A DNA stretch of 64,000 bases from Primulina eburnea (GCF_022965805.1 NC_133101.1:48440342-48504341), one strand, 5' to 3'; shown: positions 22,518 to 33,758, numbered from the stretch's first letter. Numbers and translations are program-made. The notes: a model not told the origin generated them from the letters alone.

Positions 22518-22523
22518 TTTATT
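22518..22523 (-). terminator. Minus-strand AATAAA signal behind the SIRE-2a antisense ORF
   Basis: The minus strand reads TCAATAAAAT about 62 bases beyond the antisense stop codon (22585). It fits a polyadenylation signal. Confidence 0.4.
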
Positions 22524-22584
22524 GATAATATTGGGATTTTACAGTGGCTATTTTCCTATCAACAGCCTCCCTCCAGCAGGACAT

Positions 22585-22932
22585 TCATACACTTATCCCG
22601 CCGGTGAATGTCTTCAGAAAAGCTTCTGAGAAGGCAATCATTCTCAGAACCTTCTGCTCCTTGAGGAGTATCAGGAGATAGACACCTTCATTATAAAAGA
22701 TGTCAGCAGCATGGGCGACGCCGAGGTGCCGCCAATACTTCCTTTCCCGTGCCTCAAGTTTCCTTGCGGCAACAGGCACTCCTTGAAGGAAGGACTGGAA
22801 CTCCTAGAATTTGCTCCAGCTGGACAACGTTTTCTCTAGAATGTTGTCCTCTAGCTTCATCTGAGCTGCCACTATGGACTGCAGGAACTCCTCCGCCATG
22901 TCTGGTTCTCTTGAAATGCTTGCCTTGTCCAT
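22585..22932 (-). pseudogene. Antisense ORF of SIRE-2a (one in-frame stop)
   Basis: On the minus strand the ATG at 22932 (MDKASISREPDMAEEFLQSI) opens a frame of 115 codons with a single TAG after SSWSKF; it ends TFTGGISV and a stop at 22585. The SIRE-2b copy (43622-43969) has exactly the same length, 348 bases, with a TAG at a different codon (SSW there is SS-stop), so the common ancestor was open. Motifs VAAQMKLEDNILEKTL, REKYWRHL-like and ADIFYNEGVYLLILLKEQK recur; the second half aligns with SIRE-A. The protein is charged, with likely helices, no signal peptide seen. I do not recognise the family. Confidence 0.6.
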
Positions 22933-23521
22933 TGATCTTGCCTTAATATTATGTTATCTTCTCTTAAAAGTTTTCAGAGATTTTGTGACTAACTGGTTTG
23001 CTCGTATCTATTTAGTCAAACCATATGAAGGGTCGTGATCATCATTATGACTCATTGACATTAGAATATGTAGAGATCTTTGTTAATCTTTGAAGGTTCA
23101 TTTTCCGAGGATAAGCTCATTTAACCATATTTAATGCATTTATTTAGGGGAAAATATCGGTTAAGTCGATAAATTAATGGATTAAAAGAAACGTGTTTTC
23201 AACCGTTGCGGTTGAAAAATGGACTACCTATGTTTATTATATGACTCAACCGCTTCCCCTCTAATCACTTTAAAGAAACTGGTTCGTTTTTATGTACTGA
23301 GCATGTTTCTCCATGTCATTGCGTAAAAAATCACTCAACTCTCTGACTTCCCTATATGACGTGACAATTATCTTATTAAAATTTGAAATAACTCATTATA
23401 TTGTCGTCTGAAATTTTTCAAAATTTAAAAATCCCTCCACTGACAGTCCTCCATGTGGACTGATCTGTGCTTCCTTGAACCGAATATACTCACATGAACT
23501 TATTATCATTTTTACTTATTA
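22933..23521. promoter_or_regulatory. Intergenic block of SIRE-2a upstream of the antisense ORF
   Basis: No gene. A decayed minus-strand TATA (GACTAAATAGATA) lies at 23005-23017, where SIRE-2b has GTCTATAAGTA. CAACCGTTGCGGTTG near 23197 is an inverted repeat of MYB-core type. TGACGTGAC near 23358 is a bZIP-type site. The block stops at 23521, where it is joined to integrase sequence that belongs far upstream in an intact element. Confidence 0.5.
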
Positions 23522-24777
23522 CATGAGCTCTCAGCTACCAAGTCACCGCAATAGAATTGCATTTGCTGAAAGAAGAAACCACACTCTCAAAGAAGTAGCT
23601 AGAACTATGCTAGCAGAATCCGGAATCTCTCAGATATTTTGGGGAGAGGCGGTCAACACTACTTGTCATACTCAGAACAGGTCCATGATAACAAGAATCA
23701 TGAAAAGACTCCATACGAGATCAGGACCGACAAGCAGCCCGAATTGGATACTTTCGTATATTTGGTTGTAAGTGCTTTATACATAACAATGGCAGGATAC
23801 ATTTAATTGCTTTTGATGTTAAATCCGATAATGGTGTCTTCCTGGGACATTCAGCAGTGAGCAAAGCATATAGAGTATACAATCAAAGAACTCTTGCTGT
23901 TGAAGAACCCATACATATTGTATTTGATGAACCATCCATCTGTCACGACAATAATTGTAACATCATCCATGATTTAATTAATAAATTAGATGCTACTAAC
24001 CTAGAATCTAGCAGTGATGATGAGATAGATTTAATAAGAACGGTTGAGAACATTTCTGAACAAATTCCAACCGTCCAAGAACAACTTCATCAGGCAGATG
24101 AACATGTGAACAATCAACCCGCAGGAAAATAATTAGATGGTGGAGGAAATTGTGGAACAAGAAGATGCAATGACTCAACCAATAGAGCTCAATCCATATG
24201 GACTGTGTCTTCGATGGAAAAGGATCATCCACTCGAGCTGGTCATCAGTAACCCAACCGCTCCTCTTAGAACCAGAAAACAAATGATAGATGAATTTATG
24301 CAGGCTGATTTCGTTTCTTAGTTAGAATCTAAGAAAATCGGTGATGCACTGAATGATACCAATTGGTTATATGCCATGTAGTAAGAACTTAAACAATTTG
24401 AAAGAAGCAAAGTTTGGCGTTTAGTTTCTCGACCTGCTAATCTGTATGTAATTGGTACTAGGTGGGTGTTTAGAAAAAGATGGACGAGAACGGTTCATTT
24501 GTTAGAAACAAAGCCAGATTAGTTGCTCAAGGTTATAGACATGAGTAAGGTATTGACTTTGATGAATCATTTGCCCATGTTGCGAGAGTAGAAGCAATTA
24601 GAATATTTCTTGTATTTGTGGCATACAAAAATTTTAAGGTATATCAAATGGATGTTAAGTCAGAATTCTTAAAAGGTTTGCTTAATGATGAAGTATACGT
24701 AGAACAACCACCTGGCTTTTTTAGTCACACTCATCATCATGTCTATAAATTAGATAAAGCATTATATAGACTAAAAC
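23522..24777 (+). pseudogene. Integrase end and RT start of SIRE-2b pol
   Basis: It starts at CATGAGCTCTCAGC, matching 12438 in SIRE-A. Integrase motifs follow: FAERRNHTLKEVARTML near 23560, FWGEAVNTTCHTQN near 23638. Later come NGVFLGHSAVSKAYRVYNQR (23832), the linker, HPLELVISNP (24227) and RT start VWRLVSRPANL (24412), then a frameshift and [11 protein letters not shown]. Several stops are seen (24132, 24320, 24379, 24546). Element B is inserted at codon Q of ALYRLK-QASRAW, which continues at 42386. Confidence 0.85.
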
Positions 24778-24903
24778 TGTAATGCCCAAGATTTTATAAC
24801 ATGTTAGTTTGAGATTATTGATTTTGAGTGGACATGATTATAACCAGGTTATTTTAAGATTAAATTGAGATAATAATAGAATAATAGAGTTGGGCGAAAG
24901 TGA

Positions 24904-25069
24904 CTCGCCCGGGCGGACGTTTTTGACCGCCCGAGCGAGAGTGCCTAGGAGAAGAGGGCCGAGATTCACTCGCCCGGGCGGATGTTTTTGACCGCCCGAG
25001 CGAGGCTGCTGGATGGGCGAGGGCCGCGAATTACTCGCCCGGGCGGCAACTTTTGACCGCCCGAGCGAG
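24904..25069 (+). repeat. Three GC-rich hairpins in the B LTR
   Basis: Three 36-bp units at 24904, 24969 and 25034 (period 65) read CTCGCCCGGGCGG, a 10-base loop region, then CCGCCCGAGCGAG. The arms pair at 12 of 13 positions. Each loop side contains TTTTGACC, a W-box core (WRKY site). The same units are in the 3' LTR at 40677-40842. Confidence 0.85.
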
Positions 25070-25114
25070 AGCCGTGTACAGCCAAGGATTTGCCATGTGT
25101 TTCGAGACATGCAA

Positions 25115-25129
25115 GATATATATATAACA
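25115..25129 (+). promoter_or_regulatory. TATA box of the B LTR
   Basis: GATATATATATAACA lies about 45 bases past the last hairpin and is the best TATA candidate of this LTR. Confidence 0.5.
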
Positions 25130-26613
25130 TGCACGTTTTCTCTTCATTCCAGCATAATTTCAGACGTTCAGAGGAGAGAAACTTCATGGTCTTGCAACTT
25201 TTAATTTGGGGTTTTACAAGATTTAGCCATCCAAACCTTAATCCGATTGCGGTTTTGAACTCCTCTCATCATTAGCTACACGGTGACGTAAGTTTTCTTC
25301 GATTCCAGCATGTTTAGAAATATATGTGTTGGGAGAATTATGATTTAAGCTTAAGAATGTGTTCTTGTAGTTATTGACACCGTAGAAACGCAAGCGGATT
25401 GTAAAACAGATATCGTATGTGATAGTTTCGAATTCCAGTATATGTTGCATATAGATTGTGCAGATTTTTGAGGATATGATGTACTTGTGAGATCGATTAT
25501 TGATCGTTGAGATTGGATATTAGTCTATGTTGATATATGTTGAGAAATTGATTGACCGGTATCGAGAATTACGTCGTTATGCCGTCAAATTGTATTGAGA
25601 TCACGTAGTAACTTGGTTATGTGTTGATTTAGATTAGAAATTGATAGAGTGCGTATCCACATTTCCATTTCAGATTCGTATTGACGACCGTGACAGCGAT
25701 TCTACGACGAAAGGTATAGTACATGTTTTGTTTGGGGAATCACGACTCAAATGAGATCACATTTGAGTTTCCCAACCAAAATCACATACTTGTTTTATTG
25801 TTCATACCTTGATATGATTATGATTGTTATAGATTGGTTTATAGAACTTGTATGCAGATCTTGCTATGCTTTGTTTACAGATCATGTAGCATTGCATTAT
25901 GCTTGTTTACAGATTTTGTATTCATGCATTAAGATAGGGCAGTCTGGAGATCAGGCAGACTACTAGATGTTCGGCGATATCTCAGCTTAGGGGAAGATCA
26001 CCGCCCCTATTGTAGACGCGGATACAGATCAGGCCGAAGTCTAGGAATAAGACGTACAGCACCTCGATTGGTAGGGTAGGTGACAGCCAGTGACGTCTTA
26101 TTCACAACGGGATCCCTAGAGTTGTAGTCGAGTCGCATCTAGACATGATTAGGCTCGCATTGCATGATTATATATGAATGACATTCATATTAGCATGTTT
26201 CCTGTTTTGGATTGTTTATATGCATGTTACATGTTTATACTGGGATTTGTTCTCACCGGTTTTCCGGCTGTTGTTATGTCTGTATGTGTGCATAACAACA
26301 GGTGGGGCAGGATCTGGGTCACGACAGAGATGAGCGATGGACATAGCGTGGTGATCACGGGCCTAGCAGATGGACTAGTAGAGTTACTTTTATCTTGTAC
26401 TGTATTTCACTACAAGTTACAGAGGATGGATTAAAACAAGAAATGTTGTATCCTATGTTTGTATATTACGTTTGCATGTTGTAAAATAAATAAAGAACTG
26501 ATGTTGTTTAGTTACATTTGAGTAATGTAAACAGCGAAAATTTGACCCACTTTTATCTTATTGATCCATTTAATCCCAAGAAAAAGAATTAGAGCCCGGG
26601 TCCCCACAACAGG

Positions 26614-26626
26614 TGGTATCAGAGCC
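26614..26626 (+). other. Primer-binding site of element B
   Basis: TGGTATCAGAGCC follows the LTR end after the spacer ACAGG; element E has the same spacer. Confidence 0.9.
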
Positions 26627-26857
26627 GAGAGTTCCTTTAGACTAAGATAGGAAAGAATGAGCGGGGTAGATCGAGTCTTCTTCCTTGCTTATGATGTGCT
26701 AGCAGGATTATTGCTTTCCTATTACATGTTGTTTGTGTTTGATTTCTTTCAGCATGTGATAAACTGAATCAGAACTGATTCTAGATCAGAGGTAACTGAC
26801 TAGAGGATGGCTGAGACAGTTGTATATATTGTATACTAATCCTTTGGATTATTAGAT

Positions 26858-27984
26858 ATGCCTCCTAGAAGAGCAGCCGTACCTCTACGACCAGCAGCGC
26901 CAGAACAGGGGAGTACATCCGGAGATCCTATGGATGTTACAGCGACCCCTATGGAGACGTTGCTGAAGCGATTCCAATCCTTTCGACCTCCCACTTTAAA
27001 AGGTACCGAGAATGCCATCGAGTGCGAAAGCTGGCTTGAGGATATCGAAATGCTATTCGACTCTTTGGAGTACAGTGATGAGAAGAGGATCAAGCTAATT
27101 GGCCATCAATTGCAAGATATAGCCAAGAATTGGTGGTTGAACATTAGGAGAGTTTTAGAGCAGCGGGGTACCGAGATTACTTGGAAGGTATTTAAGACCG
27201 AGTTTTATCAGCGTTTCTTTCCCATATCCTACCGTAAAGATAAAGGTGCAGAATTTGCCAATCTGAGGCAAGGGCCACTGAACATTGAGGAGTACGTTGC
27301 CAAATTTTCCTCTTTGCTTCGTTTTGCACCCCATGTTTCAGGGAACGATGAGGCCATGGCAGATCAGTTTATAAACGGCCTGAATCCAGATATCTTTACG
27401 TTGGTCAATACTGGGAGACCCGATAATTTCTCGGATGCATTGAATCGTGCCAAAGGAGCTGAAGCAGGATTGCTTAGGCAACGGAGTGCTCCGTATGTTG
27501 CACCGAGTCCGAGACCGCCACTACCTCCATCCCAAGTTCCTCCTCCTCGATTTGAAAGTGGTGGTAGTAGTAGTGGACGCAAAGAACAGCTGAAGTCGAA
27601 GGGGAAACAGTTTAAAAGACCAGGGAGCAGTTCGTCGAGCTCCAGCGGATCAAGACAGAGTGGTTTTGATCAAAGTTCAAGGACTTCAGGTGTATATTGC
27701 AATAATTGTGGAGGTAGGCATGCAACTGAACAGTGCCAGGGAGTTACAGGCCGATGTAACATTTGTAGGCAACCGGGGTATTTTGCCAAAGTCTGTCCCC
27801 AGAGGAGTGTACAGCAAGGCCAGAGTGGAAGAGCATCCGGGTCCGTACCTCAGTTTGAGCGGCAGGCATCATCGGTTCACTCTTTTCAGCCTCCACCAGC
27901 ACCGACTCAACCCAGAGGTCGTGGTAGTCAGACAGTGACTCAACCCCCGAGGCAACAGGCTCAAGTGTTTGCATTGACAGAAGA
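26858..27984 (+). CDS. gag part of the Gag-Pol frame of Ty3 element B (interrupted by C)
   Basis: The ATG at 26858 (MPPRRAAVPLRP) follows the PBS by 230 bases. The capsid core is intact: FRPPTLKGTENAIECESWLE near residue 48, WKVFKTEFYQRFFPISYRKD near 108 and the INGLNPDIFTLV block near 168. A basic Ser/Gly-rich linker leads to two Cys clusters (CNNCGGRHATEQC, CNICRQPGYFAKVC) near residues 282-312, which act as nucleocapsid. The frame is open up to ALTE at 27984, where element C is inserted. It continues in the same frame at 37043 after the 5-bp duplication, so B had one Gag-Pol ORF of about 1511 codons. Confidence 0.95.
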
Positions 27985-28139
27985 TGTTACGCCTTAAACG
28001 CATACAAATCTCGAGGATGAGATTAATGTTTTTAATGCTGTAACATATCCCAAAGTTTTTGTTTTGATGATACCAAAACTTGGCTTAAAAATGTACTAAT
28101 GTTTTATATTGAGGCATGCAGGAAATTAAGAACAAAGTT

Positions 28140-28620
28140 AAGTTCGGAAGATCCGAAGTTGGTTCGGACGTTCCGAAAAGGTGCCGATCAGAAGCAAAGT
28201 AGAAGCTGTTCGGAAGCTGCGAGGAGCCAGTTCGGACGTTCCGAAGACGTGATCGGACGTTCCGAACACAAGCAATCAAATCACTTCAATGCGGAGACAA
28301 ATTGATCTGACTGTTGATTGAGTAGATTTCGGACGCTACGAAGGACATGATCGGACGCTACGAAGTGTTGAAGATTTCAAATCTCCGGAAACGCGGGAAT
28401 GTTCGGACGGTACGAACTTGAGTTCGGACCTTCCGAAGCTGTTCATACACTGTCTGAAAGAACTGTTCGGAAGAAACGTAGTTTGATCGGTCCCTCCGAA
28501 GCATATGTTCGGACCCTACGAAGTCAAGAACGGACGATCCGAAGTCATCCCAGAATTACGCAAATTGATTTCAATCACATCGGACGTTCCGAAGCATAAA
28601 CAGAAGATCCGAACCTTGGC
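28140..28620 (+). repeat. Palindrome array (TTCGGACNNTCCGAA type) in the C LTR
   Basis: About 15 copies of a 14-16-bp imperfect palindrome, consensus TTCGGACGTTCCGAA, lie about 20-45 bases apart. Variants include TTCGGAAGATCCGAA, ATCGGACGCTACGAA and TTCGGACCTTCCGAA. The spacers are unrelated to each other, so this is not a simple tandem repeat. The TATA box follows after the last copy. The same array is at 36040-36520. Confidence 0.9.
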
Positions 28621-28632
28621 GTCCAAGACTAG

Positions 28633-28642
28633 TATAAATAGG
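28633..28642 (+). promoter_or_regulatory. TATA box of the C LTR
   Basis: TATAAATAGG directly follows the palindrome array; the 3' LTR has it at 36533. Confidence 0.8.
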
Positions 28643-29139
28643 CCTTTGAGGATGCATTCTCAATCATCCCACTCCACTCTCTCTTGTCTCTTACAAAGCT
28701 TTCTACTATCTTTTGTGTGCGTTGATTAAAAGAGTTGTAATATCAAAAGAGTTGTAGAAAAAGAGTGAAAGTAATACTCTCGAGTGGGTTGTAAAGTTCG
28801 TGGCTATCCTTGGAGCCCTCAAGGCCAAGTAGACGCATCGAGGCGTGGTTGTAAAAGCTAGCTTGGAGCTCCTAAAGCCAAGTCGATATAGTGATACCTC
28901 GATCCTCATCGAGAAGGGGAGACGTAGACGATTCTTCGTCGAACTTCCATAAACATCTCTATCCCTCTTTACTTTACGCATTTACTTTACTACGCATTTA
29001 TTTTACGCACTTACTTTACGCATTCATTTTTTATTTGTGATTGTCCCTCAAGTCTTCCGCTTGCAATTTTTGCAAACTCGTTTTAAAAACGCTAAAGGGC
29101 CTAAAAGAACCTATTCACCCCCCCTTTAGGTTCTTCAAG

Positions 29140-29152
29140 TGGTATCAGAGCC
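29140..29152 (+). other. Primer-binding site of element C
   Basis: TGGTATCAGAGCC two bases after the LTR end. Confidence 0.95.
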
Positions 29153-29173
29153 AGATTTTTCAAAATCTTTTAA

Positions 29174-30724
29174 ATGGCCAATCTAGCAAGCGAGTATGCC
29201 CAAGGACAATCCACAAATCGTCCCCCTCTTTTCAATGGTACTAATTACGGATATTGGAAGAATAGAATATCTCTATACATCCAATCCGTCGATTACGACC
29301 TTTGGAAAATAACGGTGAAAGGTCCCTATATCCCCATGAAAACGGTGGATGATAAGGAAATTCCTAAGGGAATGGATGACTTCACCAAGGACGATATGAA
29401 ACTTATCTCTCAAAATGCTAAAGCTATGAATATTCTTCATTGTTCCCTAGATATGAATGAATACAACCGAATCTCGGCTTGCACCTCCGCCAAAGAGATT
29501 TGGGACAAATTGGAGATTTGCCACGAGGGAACCAATCAAGTCAAAGAAACGAAGATAGACCTTCTCCAACTCAAGTACGAGACCTTTGAGATGGAACCCA
29601 AGGAGGATATCGACACCATGTTTCGGCGGCTCACCCAAATCATCAATGAGCTTGCCCAACTTGGTGAGAACTACCCAACTAAACAAGTGTGGAGGAGAGC
29701 CCTTCGAGCACTACCGGCGGAATGGGATGCAAAGCGCACGGCTATCATTGAATCCAACAAGGGAGATGCGGCATCCTACGACCTTGATCAACTTCATGGG
29801 ACCCTAAAGACCCATGAACTTGAAGTATCTACCCGGAAGGAGACAAAGAAAGATGACGACAAAGTAAAGGCGAAAGGGATCGCCTTGACCAGTCAACTTG
29901 AAGATAGCGACGATGAAGAAATGGCACTCCTCACTAGAAAGTTCAAAAGATTCATGCGGAGTTCCAACTTCAACAAGAAGGACAAAAAGATTGAGAAGGA
30001 AGTGACCTGCTACAACTGTCAACAAAAAGGTCACTATGCAAACGAGTGTCCCTCCAAGAAGAAGGCCGGCAAAGACAAGAAGAAGGCCCTTCTAGCCACG
30101 TGGAGCGACAGCGACAACGAAGAGGAGTCTACCCTATGCTTCATGGCGAAGGAAGATCATCTGACCGACTCGGATGACGACGAGGTACCCTCTTACGATG
30201 AATTACTCTCCGCTTACACTAGTATGTACAATAAGGCTAAGTCACTTAGAAATGAGAATAAGCAACTTAAAACTGAACTAGAAGCTAGGATGCATGACAA
30301 CACTAAGCTCAAGACAAACCTAAGAGACTTAGAGAAAGCCTTCAACAAGTTCAATGTGAGTAGCGGTAAACTAGAAAACCTCTTGAGCATGCAAAGGTGT
30401 AACTTCGACAAAGGAGGTCTAGGATATGAAAAGAAATCAGTCAACTTCGCTAGTCTTATCGCAAAGGCAAAACTAAGAACACCACCAACATGCACTTACT
30501 GTTGTAAGATAGGCCACATAAGACCTAAATGCAAGAAACTTAGACACCAACACAATAAGAATAGCTATTGGAAATGGATCCCCAAATCCCCAACTACTAC
30601 TAACCTCAAAGGACCCAAAGAAACGGGTACCAACTATCAAATTGTATCTCAATCTTATAGGGTCAAAGGGGAGACAAGTCATCGAGCACTTGGTATCTTG
30701 ACAGTGGATGCTCTCGACACATGA
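29174..30724 (+). CDS. Gag of SIRE-like element C, 516 aa
   Basis: The ATG at 29174 ([10 protein letters not shown]) is 22 bases after the PBS. The N-terminal part has the SIRE-like capsid signature [20 protein letters not shown] near residue 16 and the [14 protein letters not shown] region near 178. The zinc knuckle [14 protein letters not shown] is at residues 279-292, followed by an acidic Ser/Asp stretch and a coiled coil (about 365-400), then a second knuckle-like [14 protein letters not shown] at 440-453. The frame stops at 30722 inside the protease active-site region, which is read in another frame. Full length, no internal stop. Confidence 0.93.
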   Translation: MANLASEYAQGQSTNRPPLFNGTNYGYWKNRISLYIQSVDYDLWKITVKGPYIPMKTVDDKEIPKGMDDFTKDDMKLISQNAKAMNILHCSLDMNEYNRISACTSAKEIWDKLEICHEGTNQVKETKIDLLQLKYETFEMEPKEDIDTMFRRLTQIINELAQLGENYPTKQVWRRALRALPAEWDAKRTAIIESNKGDAASYDLDQLHGTLKTHELEVSTRKETKKDDDKVKAKGIALTSQLEDSDDEEMALLTRKFKRFMRSSNFNKKDKKIEKEVTCYNCQQKGHYANECPSKKKAGKDKKKALLATWSDSDNEEESTLCFMAKEDHLTDSDDDEVPSYDELLSAYTSMYNKAKSLRNENKQLKTELEARMHDNTKLKTNLRDLEKAFNKFNVSSGKLENLLSMQRCNFDKGGLGYEKKSVNFASLIAKAKLRTPPTCTYCCKIGHIRPKCKKLRHQHNKNSYWKWIPKSPTTTNLKGPKETGTNYQIVSQSYRVKGETSHRALGILTVDALDT

Positions 30725-33711
30725 CGGGAGAAAAGAAGCTGCTACAATCCATTCGACCAAAAGAAAAGGGATCGGTGACCTTTGGAGACAACAGCAAAGG
30801 GATCATAGAAGGCATCGGCTCAATAGGTATATCTAACTCTACTATCATTGATGATGTACTTCTTGTGAAAGGACTTAAACATAACCTCCTAAGCATTAGT
30901 CAATTGTGCGATAGGGGTTATGAAGTCAAATTCACACCACACGATTGCACTGTATCACTCACAACTGACAAAACCATTAGTTTCAAAGGTTATAGAAGTG
31001 AAAATGTTTACAAGGTCGATTTAAAGATTTCATCTTTTTCAAAAATAAAAAGCCTTGTAACATTAAATGTTGATGACAACATTCTTTGGCATAGACGACT
31101 TGGTCATGTTGGGATGAGCACCATAGAAAAACTTTTAAAACTTGACATAGTTTCCGGAATGCCAAAGCTGAATTTAAAATTAGATTCTTTTTGTGATGCT
31201 TGTCAACTTGGTAAACACACAAAGGAATCCTTCAAAAATAAAAATTTTGTATCCACTTCTATGCCCCTTGAGTTACTTCATCTAGATTTATGTGGTCCCT
31301 CGAGGACAACCAGTCTAGGAGGTAAATCCTATGCTTTTGTCATTGTGGATGATTTTTCACGTTTCACTTGGACATTGTTTTTAGCCCATAAAAGTGATGC
31401 CTTTGATCATTTCAAATTTTTTGTCAAAAAGGTTGAAAATGAGAAAAATCTTTTGATCAAACAAATCCGTAGTGACCACGGAACGGAATTTCAAAATGAA
31501 AATTTTTCAATTTTTTGTCAAAACAAAGGCATTGGTCACAACTTTTCTTGTCCTAGAACTCCTCAACAAAACGGTGTCGTTGAGAGGAAGAATAGGACCC
31601 TAGTAGAGATTGCAAGGACCATGCTATGTGAGCATTCTCTACCAAAATATTTTTGGGCTGAAGCAATGAGTTCTGCTTGTTACATCATCAATCGCGTATC
31701 AATAAGGCCAATTCTCAAGAAAACTCCATACGAACTATGGAGAGGGAGAAAGCCTAACATTTCTTACTTCCGCGCTTTTGGATCAAAATGCTTCATCCAC
31801 AACAATGGTAAGGACAACCTGGGTAAGTTCGATGCTAAATCGGACAAAGGTATCTTTCTTGGTTACTCTACTTCTAGCAAAGCATATAGAGTCTTTAATA
31901 AACGCACTTTACTAGTTGAAGAATCTATTCATGTCATATTTGATGAAACTAACCCTTGCTTGCCTAGACCTGTTGTTTCTGATGATGATGATATAGATAT
32001 CCTTGGCGAAAAGTTGGAGTCCACAAGCCTAGATGATGTTCCTAAAGATCAAGAGGACGCACCTCTTCCGAAGGAGTGGACTACGCACAAGGATCATCCC
32101 ATGGACCTCATCATTGGTAGCCCATCGAAGGGAGTATCTACTCGCTCTTCTAATATGTGCAATTATCTTGCTTTTCTTTCTCACATAGAGCCTAAGAACA
32201 TAGAAGAAGCTTTACTTGATGATTCTTGGATTATTGCTATGCAAGATGAACTAAATGAATTTAGAAGGAATAAAGTTTGGAATCTTGTACCTAGACCCAC
32301 TGATAGACCTGTCATAGGAACTAAATGGGTATTTAGGAACAAGTTAGATGAGCATGGTACAATCACTAGAAATAAAGCTAGGCTAGTAGCTAAAGGATAT
32401 AGTCAAGAAGAGGGAATTGATTATGATGAGACTTATGCCCCTGTCGCTAGACTAGAATCCATTCGCATGCTACTTGCTTTTGCTTGCTCTAGAGACTTTA
32501 AATTGTTTCAAATGGATGTTAAAAGTGCTTTTCTTAATGGTGATTTGAAAGAAGAAGTGTATGTTGAGCAACCTATTGGTTTTGAAGATGTGCACTTATC
32601 TGATTATGTGTATAAACTTGATAAGGCTTTGTATGGTTTGAAACAAGCTCCTAGAGCTTGGTATGAGAAATTATCTACCTTTTTGCTGTCTAATGGTTTT
32701 TGTAGAGGTAAAGTTGATATTACCTTGTTTACCTTGACTAAAGACAATGATTTGCTGATAGTACAAATATATGTAGATGATATTATTTTTGGTGCTACTA
32801 ATGAACACTTGTGTAGAGATTTTTCTAAGCTTATGCAGGATCACTTTGAGATGAGCATGATGGGCGAGCTCAACTACTTCCTTGGTCTCCAAATCAAGCA
32901 ATGCAAGGATGGTTTCTTTGTCAACCAAGGGAAGTACATCAAGGAGATGCTCAAAAAGTTTGGGATGGAGTCTTCCAAAGCCTCATCCACACCTATGAGC
33001 ACGACAGTCAGACTCGACAAAGATGAGGGAGGTAAACCTGTTGACCAAAAGTTATTTCGTAGCATGATTGGCTCCCTACTCTATGCGACTGCTAGTAGAC
33101 CTGACATTATGTTTAGTGTTTGCTTGTGTGCACGATTTCAATCATGTCCAAAGGAATCACACTTATTCGCCTTAAAACGCATTTTCAAATATCTTTCAAA
33201 TACTCCAAATCTCGGATTATGGTATTCTAAGAACTCATTTTTCGATTTAAAAGCTTACTGTGATGCCGACTTTGGAGGATATAAGGTGGATAGAAAGAGC
33301 ACTAGTGGTACTTGCTTCTTTTTGGGAAATTGCTTGGTGTCTTGGTTTTCTAAAAAGCAAAACTGTGTTGCACTTTCAACGACCGAGGCCGAGTATATGG
33401 CTGCCGGTAGTTGTTGTGCACAAATTCTTTGGATGAAGTATCAATTACTCGACTATGGTGTTACTTTTTCAAAAATTCCAATCTTTTGTGATAATACAAG
33501 CACCATATGTCTAACAAAGAATCCAGTTCAACATTCTCGTACAAAACATATTGACATTCGACATCATTTTATTCGTGATCACATTGAGCAAAATGATGTT
33601 GAACTTCACTATGTTGACACCAAGAATCAAATTGCTGATATTTTTACAAAACCACTAGATGAATCTACTTTTACTCGTTTGCGTGGTGAACTTGGCATGA
33701 TTGAGTTGTAA
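30661..33711 (+). CDS. Pol of element C: protease, integrase, RT, RNase H
   Basis: The frame is open from 30661 and overlaps gag by 64 bases in the -1 frame. The protease site [14 protein letters not shown] begins at 30691; the first ATG (30721) lies after the catalytic Asp, so Pol probably needs Gag-linked translation. Integrase: [10 protein letters not shown]...CDACQLGKH zinc domain (31084-31215), core LHLDLCGP (31279), RSDHGTEF (31465), [10 protein letters not shown] (31573). [15 protein letters not shown] (32320), [11 protein letters not shown], active site YVDDIIFG near 32770. RNase [18 protein letters not shown] (33259). It ends LGMIEL at 33711. All catalytic motifs I checked are present, so the enzyme set looks functional. 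Confidence 0.92.
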   Translation, partial: GQRGDKSSSTWYLDSGCSRHMTGEKKLLQSIRPKEKGSVTFGDNSKGIIEGIGSIGISNSTIIDDVLLVKGLKHNLLSISQLCDRGYEVKFTPHDCTVSLTTDKTISFKGYRSENVYKVDLKISSFSKIKSLVTLNVDDNILWHRRLGHVGMSTIEKLLKLDIVSGMPKLNLKLDSFCDACQLGKHTKESFKNKNFVSTSMPLELLHLDLCGPSRTTSLGGKSYAFVIVDDFSRFTWTLFLAHKSDAFDHFKFFVKKVENEKNLLIKQIRSDHGTEFQNENFSIFCQNKGIGHNFSCPRTPQQNGVVERKNRTLVEIARTMLCEHSLPKYFWAEAMSSACYIINRVSIRPILKKTPYELWRGRKPNISYFRAFGSKCFIHNNGKDNLGKFDAKSDKGIFLGYSTSSKAYRVFNKRTLLVEESIHVIFDETNPCLPRPVVSDDDDIDILGEKLESTSLDDVPKDQEDAPLPKEWTTHKDHPMDLIIGSPSKGVSTRSSNMCNYLAFLSHIEPKNIEEALLDDSWIIAMQDELNEFRRNKVWNLVPRPTDRPVIGTKWVFRNKLDEHGTITRNKARLVAKGYSQEEGIDYDETYAPVARLESIRMLLAFACSRDFKLFQMDVKSAFLNGDLKEEVYVEQPIGFEDVHLSDYVYKLDKALYGLKQAPRAWYEKLSTFLLSNGFCRGKVDITLFTLTKDNDLLIVQIYVDDIIFGATNEHLCRDFSKLMQDHFEMSMMGELNYFLGLQIKQCKDGFFVNQGKYIKEMLKKFGMESSKASSTPMSTTVRLDKDEGGKPVDQKLFRSMIGSLLYATASRPDIMFSVCLCARFQSCPKESHLFALKRIFKYLSNTPNLGLWYSKNSFFDLKAYCDADFGGYKVDRKSTSGTCFFLGNCLVSWFSKKQNCVALSTTEAEYMAAGSCCAQILWMKYQLLDYGVTFSKIPIFCDNTSTICLTKNPVQHSRTKHIDIRHHFIRDHIEQNDVELHYVDTKNQIADIFTKPLDESTFTRLRGELGMIEL

Positions 33712-33748
33712 ACACTAGTCGAATACTCTCGTACATATTTGTTAAATT

Positions 33749-33758
33749 GAGGGGGAGT
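33749..33758 (+). other. Polypurine tract-like sequence just after pol of element C
   Basis: GAGGGGGAGT lies 38 bases past the pol stop, followed by TATTATTAATG. In a simple copia element this is where the true PPT and 3' LTR would be. In C the real PPT is 2.1 kb further on, beyond the third ORF. Confidence 0.5.

Larger units (their letters stand above)
24778..26608 (+). repeat. 5' LTR of Ty3 element B (1831 bp)
   Basis: It begins TGTAATGCCC and ends GGTCCCCACA. The target duplication AAAAC is at 24773-24777 and 42381-42385. The 3' LTR (40551-42380) is 1830 bp; the one difference I see is a T missing near 41361 compared with 25589. This near identity means a very recent insertion. The U3 carries three hairpins (24904-25069) and a TATA box at 25115. 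Short frames inside occur in both LTRs only because the LTRs are identical. Confidence 0.95.
27985..29137 (+). repeat. 5' LTR of SIRE-like element C (1153 bp)
   Basis: It begins TGTTACGCC and ends GGTTCTTCA; the element is flanked by GAAGA at 27980-27984 and 37038-37042. The 3' LTR (35885-37037) has the same length and I see no difference between them at a constant offset of 7900. Recent insertion. The U3 carries a large palindrome array followed by TATAAATAGG at 28633. Confidence 0.95.

Noticed and set aside
25751..25966. Plus-strand 71-aa frame, found again at 41523-41738
   Set aside because: It lies in the duplicated B LTR and has no motif; the identity comes from the young LTR pair.
28140..28620. 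Heat-shock elements (nGAAnnTTCn) in the C LTR palindromes
   Set aside because: The spacing between GAA and TTC halves does not fit; the copies read TTCCGAA with one base between.
28706..28981. Minus-strand 91-aa frame, found again at 36606-36881
   Set aside because: It is repeated only because the two C LTRs are identical; no motif, and it runs across the TATA leader region.
30661..30724. A canonical -1 slippery heptamer (AAAGGGG) at the gag-pol overlap of C
   Set aside because: The heptamer near 30665 is not in the register needed for X XXY YYZ in the gag frame, so only the overlap is reported.
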